Positions 17,512-25,411 of a DNA stretch of 64,000 bases are shown piece after piece. Made by a program: the position numbers and the translations under genes. The stretch's first letter is position 1. Every line of letters starts with the position of its first letter. The notes under the pieces are model-generated. The model was not told the DNA's origin. It saw nothing but the letters and a program-made list of their open reading frames with translations, and made no database searches. The stretch is from [Mycobacterium] crassicus (GTDB lineage Bacteria; Actinomycetota; Actinomycetes; Mycobacteriales; Mycobacteriaceae): assembly GCF_020181615.1 (NCBI RefSeq), contig NZ_CP084029.1:4807804-4871803 (forward strand), read 5' to 3'.

Positions 17512-18386
17512 CGAACTGGTTCGACGGCCACACCGACCTCACCGTGTGCGGCGGCCCGGTGCGCGTCTACCGCGCCGGCGCCACCGGGGTGCCGCTGCTG
17601 CTGTTGCACGGCGCGATGCTCGACACCGCGCAGGGGGTCTGGCGCCGTGTGGTCCCGGCGCTGGCCGCCGACTACCGGGTGCACGTCATCGACCTGCCCC
17701 GCCATGGCGCCAGCCGGCCATGGCGGGGAGTGCTCGACGACGGCTTCTTCCGGCGCTTTCTCGCCGACCTGCTCGACGCGCTGGAGCTGCCGCAGGTGGT
17801 GCTGATCGGGCTCTCGCTGGGCGGGGGCATCGCCACCGGGTTCGCCCTGGATCATCCGCAGCGGGTACAAGCCCTGGTGGCGATCGGCCCCGGCGGCCTC
17901 GACGCCAAGCGCCCGGCGCAGTTCCTGACCTGGCTGGCGATGCGCACACCCGGCATGTTGCGTGCCGGCAGCTGGTATCTGGCCCGCTTCCCCGATGTCG
18001 TTCGCCGGTCGATGATCGCCAATCTGGCTGCCGGAGAACGCACCCCGGATTTCGACGCCATCGTCGCCACGGCGGTCGCCGAAGCCGGGGCCAAGTATCG
18101 ATACCGCGAGAAGGTGCTGGACGACTGGCAGGTCGAAGCCTACGGACCGCGATCGATGCGGCTGAATCTGCTGCCCGCGCTGTCCGGCCTGGACGTCCCG
18201 ACCCTGTGGGTCCGCGGCGCCGACGATCCCCTGGTGGGCGCGGCGGAACTGGCGGCCGCCCATGCCGCAGCGCCGAATTCCCGCTTGGTCACCCTGGACG
18301 ACGCCGGGCACATCGTCACCTACGACCAGCCCGATGCGTTCATCCGGCTGGTCCGCGAGTTCCTCGCGCAGACCCTGGGCCGCTAG
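17508..18386 (+). CDS. Alpha/beta fold hydrolase
   Basis: A 292-residue hydrolase with LLLLHGAMLD, nucleophile elbow GLSLGGG (Ser in GLSLG) and the catalytic-His motif DDAGHIVTYDQPDAF. The acid residue is probably in GADDPLVG. The start is GTG 17508, coupled to the SRPBCC stop. Its TAG stop shares the palindromic CTAG with the convergent acyl-CoA dehydrogenase stop, so the two genes overlap by 4 bp. A lipid ester or lactone substrate is plausible. Confidence 0.86.
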   Translation: MTNWFDGHTDLTVCGGPVRVYRAGATGVPLLLLHGAMLDTAQGVWRRVVPALAADYRVHVIDLPRHGASRPWRGVLDDGFFRRFLADLLDALELPQVVLIGLSLGGGIATGFALDHPQRVQALVAIGPGGLDAKRPAQFLTWLAMRTPGMLRAGSWYLARFPDVVRRSMIANLAAGERTPDFDAIVATAVAEAGAKYRYREKVLDDWQVEAYGPRSMRLNLLPALSGLDVPTLWVRGADDPLVGAAELAAAHAAAPNSRLVTLDDAGHIVTYDQPDAFIRLVREFLAQTLGR

Positions 18387-19507
18387 GTCTTCGTCAGCTC
18401 CGCATACCGTGCGACGTGGTGATCGGTGGTGCCGAACTCGTACTGAATTGCGGTGAGCCGCTTGAAGTAGTGGCCGATCGCCAGTTCCTCGGTCATGCCC
18501 ATCGCGCCGTGCAGCTGAACCGACTGCTGGCCGATCATCCGGGCGGCCCGGCCGATGGTGGCCTTGGCCACCGAGACCGCACGCGCACGCGTGGTTTCGT
18601 CGGCGTCAAGGTTGAGCATCGCCAGGTAGGCCGCCGCGACGGACTGCTCCACTTCCATGTACATGTCCACCATCCGGTGCTGCAGAGCCTGGAAGCTTCC
18701 GATCGGTTGGCCGAACTGCTGCCGCTGCTTGCAGTATCCGACGGTGTCCGCCAGTACCTTCCGCATGCAACCGACGGCTTCGGAGCAGATCGCCGCGGCG
18801 CCCTCGTCGCGTGCCCGGGCCACCGACGGCCACGCTCCGCCCTGCTCGCCGAGCAACGCCGCGGACGGCAGCCGTACATCGTTGAAGACGACGTCGGCCG
18901 CGCTGCGGTCATCGATGGTCCGATACGGGTGGGCCTGCACACCGGCCGAGTCACTGTCGACCAGGAACAGCGAGAGTCCGTCGGTGCCCTCGGTGCGCGC
19001 GGTGACCAGTAGGTGTGTGGCCAGGGGAGCGCCCACCACCATGATCTTGGAGCCGGTCAGCACCCAGCCGTCACCGTCCCGGCGCGCCAGGCTCGACGCG
19101 TCCTGCCAACGCTCACCCGAATCGGGTTCGGCGGCGGCCAGCGCCACGATGGTGGTTCCGGCGACGATCTGCTCCAGCAGTTCTGTCGCGGCCGGATCGC
19201 CGCAGCGTTGCAGCAGGCCCCCGGCGACCACCACGGTGTCGACGAAGGGCTCGATCACCAGCGCATGGCCGAGCGCCTCGGTGATGACCATGAGTTCTAC
19301 TGCGCCGCCGCCGATTCCGCCGACTTCTTCGGGCAGACTCGCACCCAGGACACCCAACTCGGATGCCAGGGCGCGCCAGATGTCCGGCTGCCAACCGGCA
19401 CCGGTCTTGGCCGCCGCCCGGCTGGCATCGAGGTCATAGCGCGAGGCGAGATACTTGGTGAGCCCGTCACGCAGCATCTGCTGTTCATCGGTCAGGTTGA
19501 AGTCCAT
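18383..19507 (-). CDS. Acyl-CoA dehydrogenase family protein
   Basis: A 374-residue acyl-CoA dehydrogenase with N-terminal MDFNLTDEQQMLRDGL, middle beta domain (GDGWVLTGSKIMVVGAP) and C-terminal QQRQQFGQPIGSFQALQHRMVDMYME and LHGAMGMTEELAIGHYFKRL. It directly follows the larger FadE gene (TAA then ATG with no gap), another likely alpha/beta FadE pair. The substrate is unknown. Confidence 0.9.
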   Translation of the reverse strand: MDFNLTDEQQMLRDGLTKYLASRYDLDASRAAAKTGAGWQPDIWRALASELGVLGASLPEEVGGIGGGAVELMVITEALGHALVIEPFVDTVVVAGGLLQRCGDPAATELLEQIVAGTTIVALAAAEPDSGERWQDASSLARRDGDGWVLTGSKIMVVGAPLATHLLVTARTEGTDGLSLFLVDSDSAGVQAHPYRTIDDRSAADVVFNDVRLPSAALLGEQGGAWPSVARARDEGAAAICSEAVGCMRKVLADTVGYCKQRQQFGQPIGSFQALQHRMVDMYMEVEQSVAAAYLAMLNLDADETTRARAVSVAKATIGRAARMIGQQSVQLHGAMGMTEELAIGHYFKRLTAIQYEFGTTDHHVARYAELTKT

Positions 19508-20740
19508 TTACAGCCCCAATGCCGCTTTGGCCAGAATGTTGCGCTGAATCTCGTTGCTGCCGGCGTAGATCGAGCCGGCCCGGTCGTTGAAGTACCGCAG
19601 CGGGGCCACCGCCTGCCAAGCCTCACCGGATTGGTATCCGTCGGCGGGGGGGAGGTAGTCGGCGATCGGGCCCCCGGGTGCGGTGACGTGCGGCTGGTAG
19701 ATGCGACCACGCGGGCCCGCCGCCTCCAGTGCGAGCTCGGTGAGTTCCTGGCTGAGCTCGGTGCCCAAGATCTTGAGCATCGACGACGACGCCCCGGGGT
19801 TGCGGCCCTCGGCCACCGCGGTCAGTACCCGGTACTCCAGAACCTCCAACACTTCGGCACGGATCCGGGCGTCGGCCAGCTTGCGCGTGAAGGCGGCGTC
19901 GTCGGCAAGTGGCCCACCCGCCGGCCCGGGCTGGCGCCTCGCGGCATCGGCGATCTCCTCGGCCATCACCTGCAGGCCGGGCGCCACCGCGCCGCCGCCG
20001 CGCTCGAACTCGAGCAGATACTTGGCGACGGTCCAGCCGTCATCGATCTCCCCGATCACGTTGGCTTGGGGCACCCGCACTTCGTCGAAGAACACCTGGT
20101 TCTGGATCTGTTCGCCGGAGGTCATCACCAGCGGCCGAATCTCGATTCCGGGTGAGCCCATCTCGATGAGCAGGAAAGTGATGCCCTGCTGCTTGCGCTC
20201 CCTGCGCGACGTGCGCACCAGCGCGAAGATCCAGTTCGCTTCGGCGGCATGGGTGGTCCAGATCTTGCTGCCGGTGCAGACCAGGTCGTCGCCGTCGACG
20301 GTGGCGGTCATCGACAGCGCCGCCAGATCCGATCCGGCCTCGGGCTCGGAGTATCCCTGGCAGAAGAACACCTCGCCGGTGAGTATCCGGGGCAGGAAGT
20401 AGTCCTTCTGCGCGTCGGTGCCGTAGGCCACGATCGCGTGCGCGACCATGCGAATCCCCATCGGGGACAACGACGGAGCGCCGGCCAGGGTGCTCTCGCG
20501 GTTGAAGATGTAGTGCTGGGTGAGGGTCCAGTCGCAGCCGCCGTACTCGACGGGCCACCCGGGCGCCGCCCAGCCGCGCTCGTGCAGAATCGCCTGCCAC
20601 GCCATGCTGGCCTCGTGGTCGGCGTACACGCTGGTCATCAGCCGTCCGGCGCGGCGCAGTTCCGGTGTCAGTTTCTCGTCGAGGAACGTCCGGACCTCAT
20701 CTTGGAATGCACGGTCGGCCTCCGACCAGCCCAGATCCAT
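19508..20740 (-). CDS. Acyl-CoA dehydrogenase family protein (FadE-type)
   Basis: A 410-residue acyl-CoA dehydrogenase. Signatures are CQGYSEPEAGSDLAALSMTATVDGDD (FAD/substrate) and TGSKIWTTHAAEANWIF, with the C-terminal IYAGSNEIQRNILAKAALGL. A GGGGAG site precedes the ATG at 20740. It is the first gene of a two-FadE operon, divergent from a crotonase across an inverted repeat. It probably forms a heteromer with the 374-residue partner immediately downstream. Confidence 0.9.
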   Translation of the reverse strand: MDLGWSEADRAFQDEVRTFLDEKLTPELRRAGRLMTSVYADHEASMAWQAILHERGWAAPGWPVEYGGCDWTLTQHYIFNRESTLAGAPSLSPMGIRMVAHAIVAYGTDAQKDYFLPRILTGEVFFCQGYSEPEAGSDLAALSMTATVDGDDLVCTGSKIWTTHAAEANWIFALVRTSRRERKQQGITFLLIEMGSPGIEIRPLVMTSGEQIQNQVFFDEVRVPQANVIGEIDDGWTVAKYLLEFERGGGAVAPGLQVMAEEIADAARRQPGPAGGPLADDAAFTRKLADARIRAEVLEVLEYRVLTAVAEGRNPGASSSMLKILGTELSQELTELALEAAGPRGRIYQPHVTAPGGPIADYLPPADGYQSGEAWQAVAPLRYFNDRAGSIYAGSNEIQRNILAKAALGL

Positions 20741-20760
20741 ATGTCTCCCCTGCCGTGACG

Positions 20761-20785
20761 GCGGATAGGCGCTCTATCTATCCGC
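20761..20785. promoter_or_regulatory. Operator-like inverted repeat in divergent promoter
   Basis: GCGGATAG (20761-20768) and its exact complement CTATCCGC (20778-20785) are separated by 9 bases. They lie between the divergent FadE operon and the crotonase gene, as expected for a repressor site. The regulator is unknown; no regulator gene adjoins this pair. Confidence 0.5.
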
Positions 20786-20841
20786 GCGAGTCTAGCGTCA
20801 GTACGGTGACTAGCGACCCCGCCCATGGAAGCGAGTTGAGC

Positions 20842-21696
20842 ATGTTCACCCAGATCGACTACGCCGTCGCCGACGCGATCGCCACCATCACCCTGCAACG
20901 ACCCGACAGGCTCAACGCCTTCACCCACACGATGGCCGATGAGCTGGTGGCCGCATGCGACCTGGCGGAGAACGACGACACGGTGCGCGCCGTGGTGGTC
21001 ACCGGCAGTGGGCGCGCGTTCTGCGCCGGCGCCGACCTGGACCCGCAGGCCGCCCAATTCAGCCAGGAGCCCCGGCCGGACCAGGTGTTCGAAGACGGCG
21101 TGCCGCGTGACATCGGCGGGGTGGTCTCGCTGCGGTTCGCGGCGATGCTCAAGCCGACGATCGCAGCCATCAATGGCCCGGCCGTCGGGATCGGGGCGAC
21201 GATGACCCTGCCCATGGACATCCGGATCGCCTCGGACACCGCCCGTTTCGGCTTCGTGTTCGTTCGGCGCAACTTGGTGCCCGAAGCCGCGTCGAGCTGG
21301 TTTCTGCCCCGGGTGGTCGGCATGTCCAAAGCGATGGAATGGGTGGTGACGGGCCGGGTGTTCGACGCCCCCGAAGCACACGCCGCCGGCCTGATCTCCG
21401 AGGTGATCGCCGACGGCGGTGTTCTGGACGCCGCCTACGTCCTGGCTCGCGAGATCACCGAGAACGCCTCACCGGTGGCCGTCGCGTCGGCCAAGCAGAT
21501 GCTGTGGGCCATGTCCGGTGCCGAGAGTCCCTGGGCCGCGCACGAACTGGATTCTCGCGTGTTGCACGAACTGGTCGCCTCAACTGATTTCGCCGAGGGT
21601 GTCGCGGCGTTTCTGGAGCGACGCAAACCGCAGTTCGGATTGCGGCCGCGCACTGACCTGCCCGCGGCGATCGCCCGGTGGCCGCGGGGCTCCTGA
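20842..21696 (+). CDS. Enoyl-CoA hydratase/isomerase family protein
   Basis: A 284-residue crotonase. Oxyanion-hole motifs are RAFCAGADLDP and AINGPAVGIGATMTLPMDIRIA. The region corresponding to the catalytic Glu positions reads VRRNLVPEAASSWFLPRVVG, with a Glu present. ATG 20842 has GGAAG upstream; a GTG further upstream is in frame and possible. It is divergent from the two-FadE operon, giving dehydrogenation and hydration steps of a beta-oxidation cycle under one control region. Confidence 0.88.
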   Translation: MFTQIDYAVADAIATITLQRPDRLNAFTHTMADELVAACDLAENDDTVRAVVVTGSGRAFCAGADLDPQAAQFSQEPRPDQVFEDGVPRDIGGVVSLRFAAMLKPTIAAINGPAVGIGATMTLPMDIRIASDTARFGFVFVRRNLVPEAASSWFLPRVVGMSKAMEWVVTGRVFDAPEAHAAGLISEVIADGGVLDAAYVLAREITENASPVAVASAKQMLWAMSGAESPWAAHELDSRVLHELVASTDFAEGVAAFLERRKPQFGLRPRTDLPAAIARWPRGS

Positions 21697-21700
21697 CCCG

Positions 21701-22195
21701 TCACCGGATCCGGCCGGCGATTCCGTCGACCAACAGGCTGCGTGCATCGGGGGCGCCGTCGAGGCGGCGGGTGATGCGTTTGACGATCTGCCACTGATCC
21801 GGTGCTTCGGGTGAGCGTTGCAGGTGGAAGTAGTTGGCGCCGCCGCGCGCCACTCGGTACCCGGACTCGTGTTTGACCAGCAGCGTCGAATCACATACGG
21901 CCACCGCCTGATCGCCGTGGACGGTGACCACCGCCGGTCCCAGGAAATGCACACAGCCGCGGTCGATCAGATCCTGATGTCCCCGCGAGCGCACCATCGC
22001 CGCGATGTCGGCACGGCCGGCCATGAGCCAGTCCTCGACGTCGTAGACGCCGTCGGCCTGCCACAGGGCGGCCACCGCTTCGGCGTCGCCGGCATCGACC
22101 AGCGGTCCGTAGCTGGCGATCATCCGCTCGATCGCGCGTTCGTCCTCGATCCGCCGCAGTCGCTGTTCGAGATCGGCCAGCCGGTGGTCGTTCAT
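21701..22195 (-). CDS. Nuclear transport factor 2/SnoaL-like family protein
   Basis: A 164-residue protein with an NTF2-like pattern: the helical N-terminus RIEDERAIERMIASYGPLVDAGDAEAVAALW, then VYDVEDWLMAGRADIAAMVRS and a beta-rich C-terminus. Family members include SnoaL-type cyclases and steroid isomerases, often acting on cyclic ketones in the cytoplasm. Its ATG overlaps the LLM oxidoreductase stop by 4 bp, so the two are translated together. Confidence 0.8.
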   Translation of the reverse strand: MNDHRLADLEQRLRRIEDERAIERMIASYGPLVDAGDAEAVAALWQADGVYDVEDWLMAGRADIAAMVRSRGHQDLIDRGCVHFLGPAVVTVHGDQAVAVCDSTLLVKHESGYRVARGGANYFHLQRSPEAPDQWQIVKRITRRLDGAPDARSLLVDGIAGRIR

Positions 22196-23058
22196 GGCTG
22201 CTCCGTCCGCGAGAGATCGGTCAGCTCGGCAAGCGCCGCGAGCTGATCGCAGTAGTGCTCGGCGGACTGCGCGGCGATCACGCAGTTGACATCGGTTGCC
22301 CCGGCCTCTTTCAGCCGGCCGATCCGGTCGGTGGCCTGCTGTGCTGCGCCGATCGGGTCCAGCGGTGGCGTCGCCAGAGCCACGGCGAAGTCATCCGGGC
22401 GCTCCACGGCCCCAAGCATTTTCGCCATCTCGGCGATATTGAGTCCGAACGGTGTCCACCCGTCGCCCAGTTCGACGGCGCGTCGCAGTGAGCGCAATGT
22501 TCGACCGCCCACCCAGATCGGTACCCGCGGTTGTAACGCGCAGGGCTGCACCACCATCGCGTCGTATCGGTAGTACGGGCCGTCATAGGCGGGGTGGGTA
22601 GTGGACAGCGACGCCCGCAGTGCCTTCATCGCATCGTCGGCTCGGGCGCCACGGTCGTCCCAGGCGCAGCCGAGCAGATCGAACTCCTCACGCAGCGACC
22701 CGACACCCACTCCCAGGATCAGCCGGCCACCGCTGATCCGGTCGAGGGTGCCGTACCGCTTGGCGATCTCCAGCGGATGGTGATAGCCCAGCACCAGCAC
22801 CGAGGTGAGCAGCCTGATCCTGCTGGTGCGTGCGGCGAGAAATGCCAAGGTGGCCAACGGGTCCCAGTAGACGGCACCGCGGGCTTCGGCGGCAGTCGCC
22901 GGTACCGCGACGTGCTCGGAACAGGTCAGGTAGGCGAACCCGAGCCGGTCGGCCGTCGCACCGATTCGCGCGACGTCGTCGATCCCGGCGTCGGCTTCCC
23001 AGGCCGAGGCGGTGCCCGGGACCTGGATGACCACCGGCGTGGACAGGGCTAAGCGCAT
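22192..23058 (-). CDS. LLM class (probably F420-dependent) oxidoreductase
   Basis: A 288-residue luciferase-like TIM-barrel enzyme. Conserved segments are RIGATADRLGFAYLTCSEH (N-terminal), the non-prolyl cis region LTSVLVLGYHHPLEIAKRYGTLDRISGGRLILGVGVGS and GGRTLRSLRRAVELGDGW. Mycobacterial members mostly use F420, and a few use FMN. It overlaps the SnoaL-like gene and is divergent from the SDR-TetR operon across an AT-rich palindrome. Confidence 0.87.
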   Translation of the reverse strand: MRLALSTPVVIQVPGTASAWEADAGIDDVARIGATADRLGFAYLTCSEHVAVPATAAEARGAVYWDPLATLAFLAARTSRIRLLTSVLVLGYHHPLEIAKRYGTLDRISGGRLILGVGVGSLREEFDLLGCAWDDRGARADDAMKALRASLSTTHPAYDGPYYRYDAMVVQPCALQPRVPIWVGGRTLRSLRRAVELGDGWTPFGLNIAEMAKMLGAVERPDDFAVALATPPLDPIGAAQQATDRIGRLKEAGATDVNCVIAAQSAEHYCDQLAALAELTDLSRTEQP

Positions 23059-23109
23059 CGGCTGTCCTTCCCTGGTGCCGCGAAGGTGAGGTAACCTCGT
23101 CCCATCAGA

Positions 23110-23129
23110 AACTAAAATGAATTTTAGTT
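23110..23129. promoter_or_regulatory. AT-rich palindromic operator
   Basis: AACTAAAAT (23110-23118) and ATTTTAGTT (23121-23129) form a perfect inverted repeat with a GA spacer, unusually AT-rich for this chromosome. It sits between the divergent LLM and SDR genes, 14 bases upstream of the SDR TTG start. The TetR gene at the end of the SDR operon is the likely binder. Confidence 0.65.
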
Positions 23130-23142
23130 ATGGAGGGGATTC

Positions 23143-23982
23143 TTGTCCAGCGACGATCTGGCTCAGGCGCAGCCGTACGGGCCGTGGGCGGTGCTCGCGG
23201 GCGGCTCCGAGGGCGTCGGCGCCGAGTTCGCCTTCCTGCTCGCCCGGGCCGGGATCAACCTGGTCCTGATCGCCCGCAAACCGGGACCGCTGCGGGACAC
23301 CGCCGATCGGTGCCGTGAACTGGGCGCACAGGTCCGCGAACGGGCCCTGGACCTGACCGATCCCGGCGCCGTCGCTCAGATCATCGATGCCACCACCGAT
23401 CTGGAAGTCGGCCTGGTGATCTACAACGCGGGGGCCAACACCCACAGCGAGGAGTTCCTCGACGGCGACCTGGGGGCCTTCCAGCGGGTGATCGACCTGA
23501 ACGTGACCACCCCGCTGGCGCTGGTCCACCACTTCGCGGCGCCGATGCGCCGGCGACGACGCGGCGGTGTGCTGCTGGTCGGGTCGCTCACCGGCTATCA
23601 GGGCTCGGCGCGGCACACCGTCTACGGAGGCGTGAAGGCCTTCACCCGGATCTTCGCCGAGGGCTTGTGGCTGGAGTTGCGCGACTACGACGTGCACGTA
23701 CTCGAGCTGGTCCTCGGCGTCACCAAGACGCCGGCCATGGCGCGCGTCGGGCTCAACTTCGACGCGCCCGGGCTGCGGGTATCCGATCCGGTCGATGTCG
23801 CTCGCGAAGGCCTGGCCCAGCTTCCCCACGGTCCGGTTCACGTCGTCTCGACTCAGGCCGGCAACCCGGCGCTGCACGCCGGCCTCGATCGGGCCGAAGC
23901 CGTGCTGTCCTCCCACCGGTGGATGCAGAAACTGCTGCAGCGCACTGCGACACCCGAGTCCGATGCCCCGACCGCCGGGTGA
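23143..23982 (+). CDS. SDR family oxidoreductase
   Basis: A 279-residue SDR. The cofactor motif is AGGSEGVG near residues 19-26, YNAG replaces NNAG, and the catalytic pair is YGGVK. The start is TTG 23143 with a strong GGAGGGG site; an ATG at 23130 is out of frame. It has a long C-terminal tail and lacks several classical spacing features, as in mycobacterial lipid-type SDRs. It overlaps a TetR gene by 20 bp and is preceded by a palindromic operator. Confidence 0.84.
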   Translation: MSSDDLAQAQPYGPWAVLAGGSEGVGAEFAFLLARAGINLVLIARKPGPLRDTADRCRELGAQVRERALDLTDPGAVAQIIDATTDLEVGLVIYNAGANTHSEEFLDGDLGAFQRVIDLNVTTPLALVHHFAAPMRRRRRGGVLLVGSLTGYQGSARHTVYGGVKAFTRIFAEGLWLELRDYDVHVLELVLGVTKTPAMARVGLNFDAPGLRVSDPVDVAREGLAQLPHGPVHVVSTQAGNPALHAGLDRAEAVLSSHRWMQKLLQRTATPESDAPTAG

Positions 23983-24553
23983 TCGGGAGCCGGCGACCCC
24001 CAGAACGCCCGCCCAGCGCGAGCGCTGCGAACGGATCCTGGCGACCGCTGCCCGGCTGGGGGCCCGCGTCGGCCTGGAGGCGGTCCGGATGCAGGACGTG
24101 GCCGACCAATCGGCGGTTTCGATCACCACCGTCTATCGGTACTACCCGACCAAGCATCACCTGTTCACCGCGCTGCTGCTGCACCACACCGCGGCCGCCG
24201 CACCCCCGCAACCGCTGACCGGTTGTCCGGCAACCGATGTCACCGAGCTCATGGTCGGGGTGTGCAAGACGATGCTCGCGCGTCCGCGTCTGGCCCGGGC
24301 GATGATCACGTCGGTCAACGCCCGACGCGCCGAATCGACCGCCGTCGGCGACTTCAACCTGCGGGCAACCATCTTGTCGGTTGCGGGGATCGCCCGGCCG
24401 ACCCCGCAGGACACCCAGCTGGCGCTGCTGGTCGAGCAGTGCGCCTACGGCATCCTGTCGTGGGCCGTCATGGGTGAGACGACCCCCGCGCGGGCCGAGC
24501 GCGACATGCGCCGGGCGTGCGAGTTGCTGCTGGCGCCCTGGCGGGGGCGCTGA
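23963..24553 (+). CDS. TetR/AcrR family transcriptional regulator
   Basis: A 196-residue TetR protein with a helix-turn-helix (VRMQDVADQSAVSITTVYRYYPTKHHLF at about residues 40-70) and a helical regulatory domain. ATG 23963 lies inside the 3' end of the SDR, a 20-bp overlap that suggests coupling. The AT-rich palindrome in front of the SDR is its most probable operator. It ends just before a long hairpin shared with the convergent TetR gene. Confidence 0.86.
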   Translation: MPRPPGDREPATPRTPAQRERCERILATAARLGARVGLEAVRMQDVADQSAVSITTVYRYYPTKHHLFTALLLHHTAAAAPPQPLTGCPATDVTELMVGVCKTMLARPRLARAMITSVNARRAESTAVGDFNLRATILSVAGIARPTPQDTQLALLVEQCAYGILSWAVMGETTPARAERDMRRACELLLAPWRGR

Positions 24554-24561
24554 TCGTGAGG

Positions 24562-24607
24562 GGGAATTCGACGACGTGACACGCCCACGTTGCGTCGTCC
24601 AATTCCC
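24562..24607. terminator. Bidirectional hairpin terminator-like structure
   Basis: GGGAATT-C-GACGACG (24562-24576) pairs with CGTCGTC-C-AATTCCC (24593-24607), giving a 15-bp stem with one symmetrical mismatch and a 16-base loop. It lies between two convergent TetR genes. There is no long U-tract, as is common in mycobacteria. Confidence 0.6.
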
Positions 24608-24609
24608 GC

Positions 24610-24643
24610 TGGGCACTCATTGCCACTGGGCACTCATTGCCGC
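24610..24643. repeat. Tandem 17-bp direct repeat over a stop codon
   Basis: TGGGCACTCATTGCCAC occurs at 24610-24626 and again, with one change, at 24627-24643. The second copy covers the stop codon and last codons of the minus-strand TetR gene at 24634. It looks like a small local duplication and no function is evident. Confidence 0.7.
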
Positions 24644-25338
24644 CGTGCCCGAGCCACCTGCGCGGCGCCGTTCCCGGTGATGAACCAGAGGCTGCCGAGT
24701 TGAACGATGAACTCGTCGAGGGATAGGCCGACATCGCCGGACACGAAACTCAAAATGGCCTCCGCGGTGCCGCCGACGATGAACGCGGGCGCCACACTGG
24801 CCAGTGGATCAGCCTCCAACTCAACACCATGCACGCTGCGTCCGTGGTCGATCAGTACGTCGGTGAGGCGATGCATGACCTCGGTTCGGTGGCGGTGCAG
24901 CTCGGGTGAGGCCGCGACACCGCCGAGCAGCACCCGCGCACGGCGCGGGTCGTCAACCAGCGCGCGTACCGCCGCGGCGACGCCGGCAGCCGCCTGCACC
25001 TCCAAGGGCTGCTGCGCTGCGGCAGCCGCTGCCCCGACCGTTGCGGCGCGAACGTCTTCCGCGATGTCGTCGACCACTGCGGCGGACAGAGCGTCGAGAT
25101 CGATGAAGCTCTCGTAGAAGTACCGTTTGTTCAGATTCGCTGCGGCGCAGACCTTGTCGACGGTTGCGCTGCGCCACTCGTTGGCCGCCATGGCATCCAT
25201 CGCGGCGTCCAGCAGACGCTCCCGCCTGAGCAGGCGACGAGTCTCCGCTGATTGACCGCCGTAGGCGCGTTGACCGGCGTCGAGCCCAGCTGAACCGCGG
25301 GATCTAGGCGGTGGGCTCGGATTAGGCGTTGACACCAC
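24634..25338 (-). CDS. TetR/AcrR family transcriptional regulator
   Basis: A 234-residue regulator starting at one of two adjacent GTG codons (25338 or 25335). The helix-turn-helix spans ATVDKVCAAANLNKRYFYESF. An Ala/Gln-rich linker and a C-terminal QacR-like helical domain follow. Twin 16-base operator-like repeats lie 16-55 bp upstream, in front of the divergent hypothetical/SDR operon, so autoregulation and control of that operon are likely. Confidence 0.86.
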   Translation of the reverse strand: MVSTPNPSPPPRSRGSAGLDAGQRAYGGQSAETRRLLRRERLLDAAMDAMAANEWRSATVDKVCAAANLNKRYFYESFIDLDALSAAVVDDIAEDVRAATVGAAAAAAQQPLEVQAAAGVAAAVRALVDDPRRARVLLGGVAASPELHRHRTEVMHRLTDVLIDHGRSVHGVELEADPLASVAPAFIVGGTAEAILSFVSGDVGLSLDEFIVQLGSLWFITGNGAAQVARARRQ

Positions 25339-25353
25339 CCGGACATTCTGACA

Positions 25354-25393
25354 CGATTCCGTACCAGATATTAGGAACGATTTCGTACCAGAT
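25354..25393. promoter_or_regulatory. Two direct operator-like repeats
   Basis: CGATTCCGTACCAGAT (25354-25369) and CGATTTCGTACCAGAT (25378-25393) are 16-base repeats differing at one base, with a 24-base period. They occupy the divergent promoter between a TetR gene and the operon at 25412. The helical phasing is about two turns. Binding by the TetR protein is inferred. Confidence 0.65.
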
Positions 25394-25411
25394 TGCCGAT
25401 CAGGAGGACGT

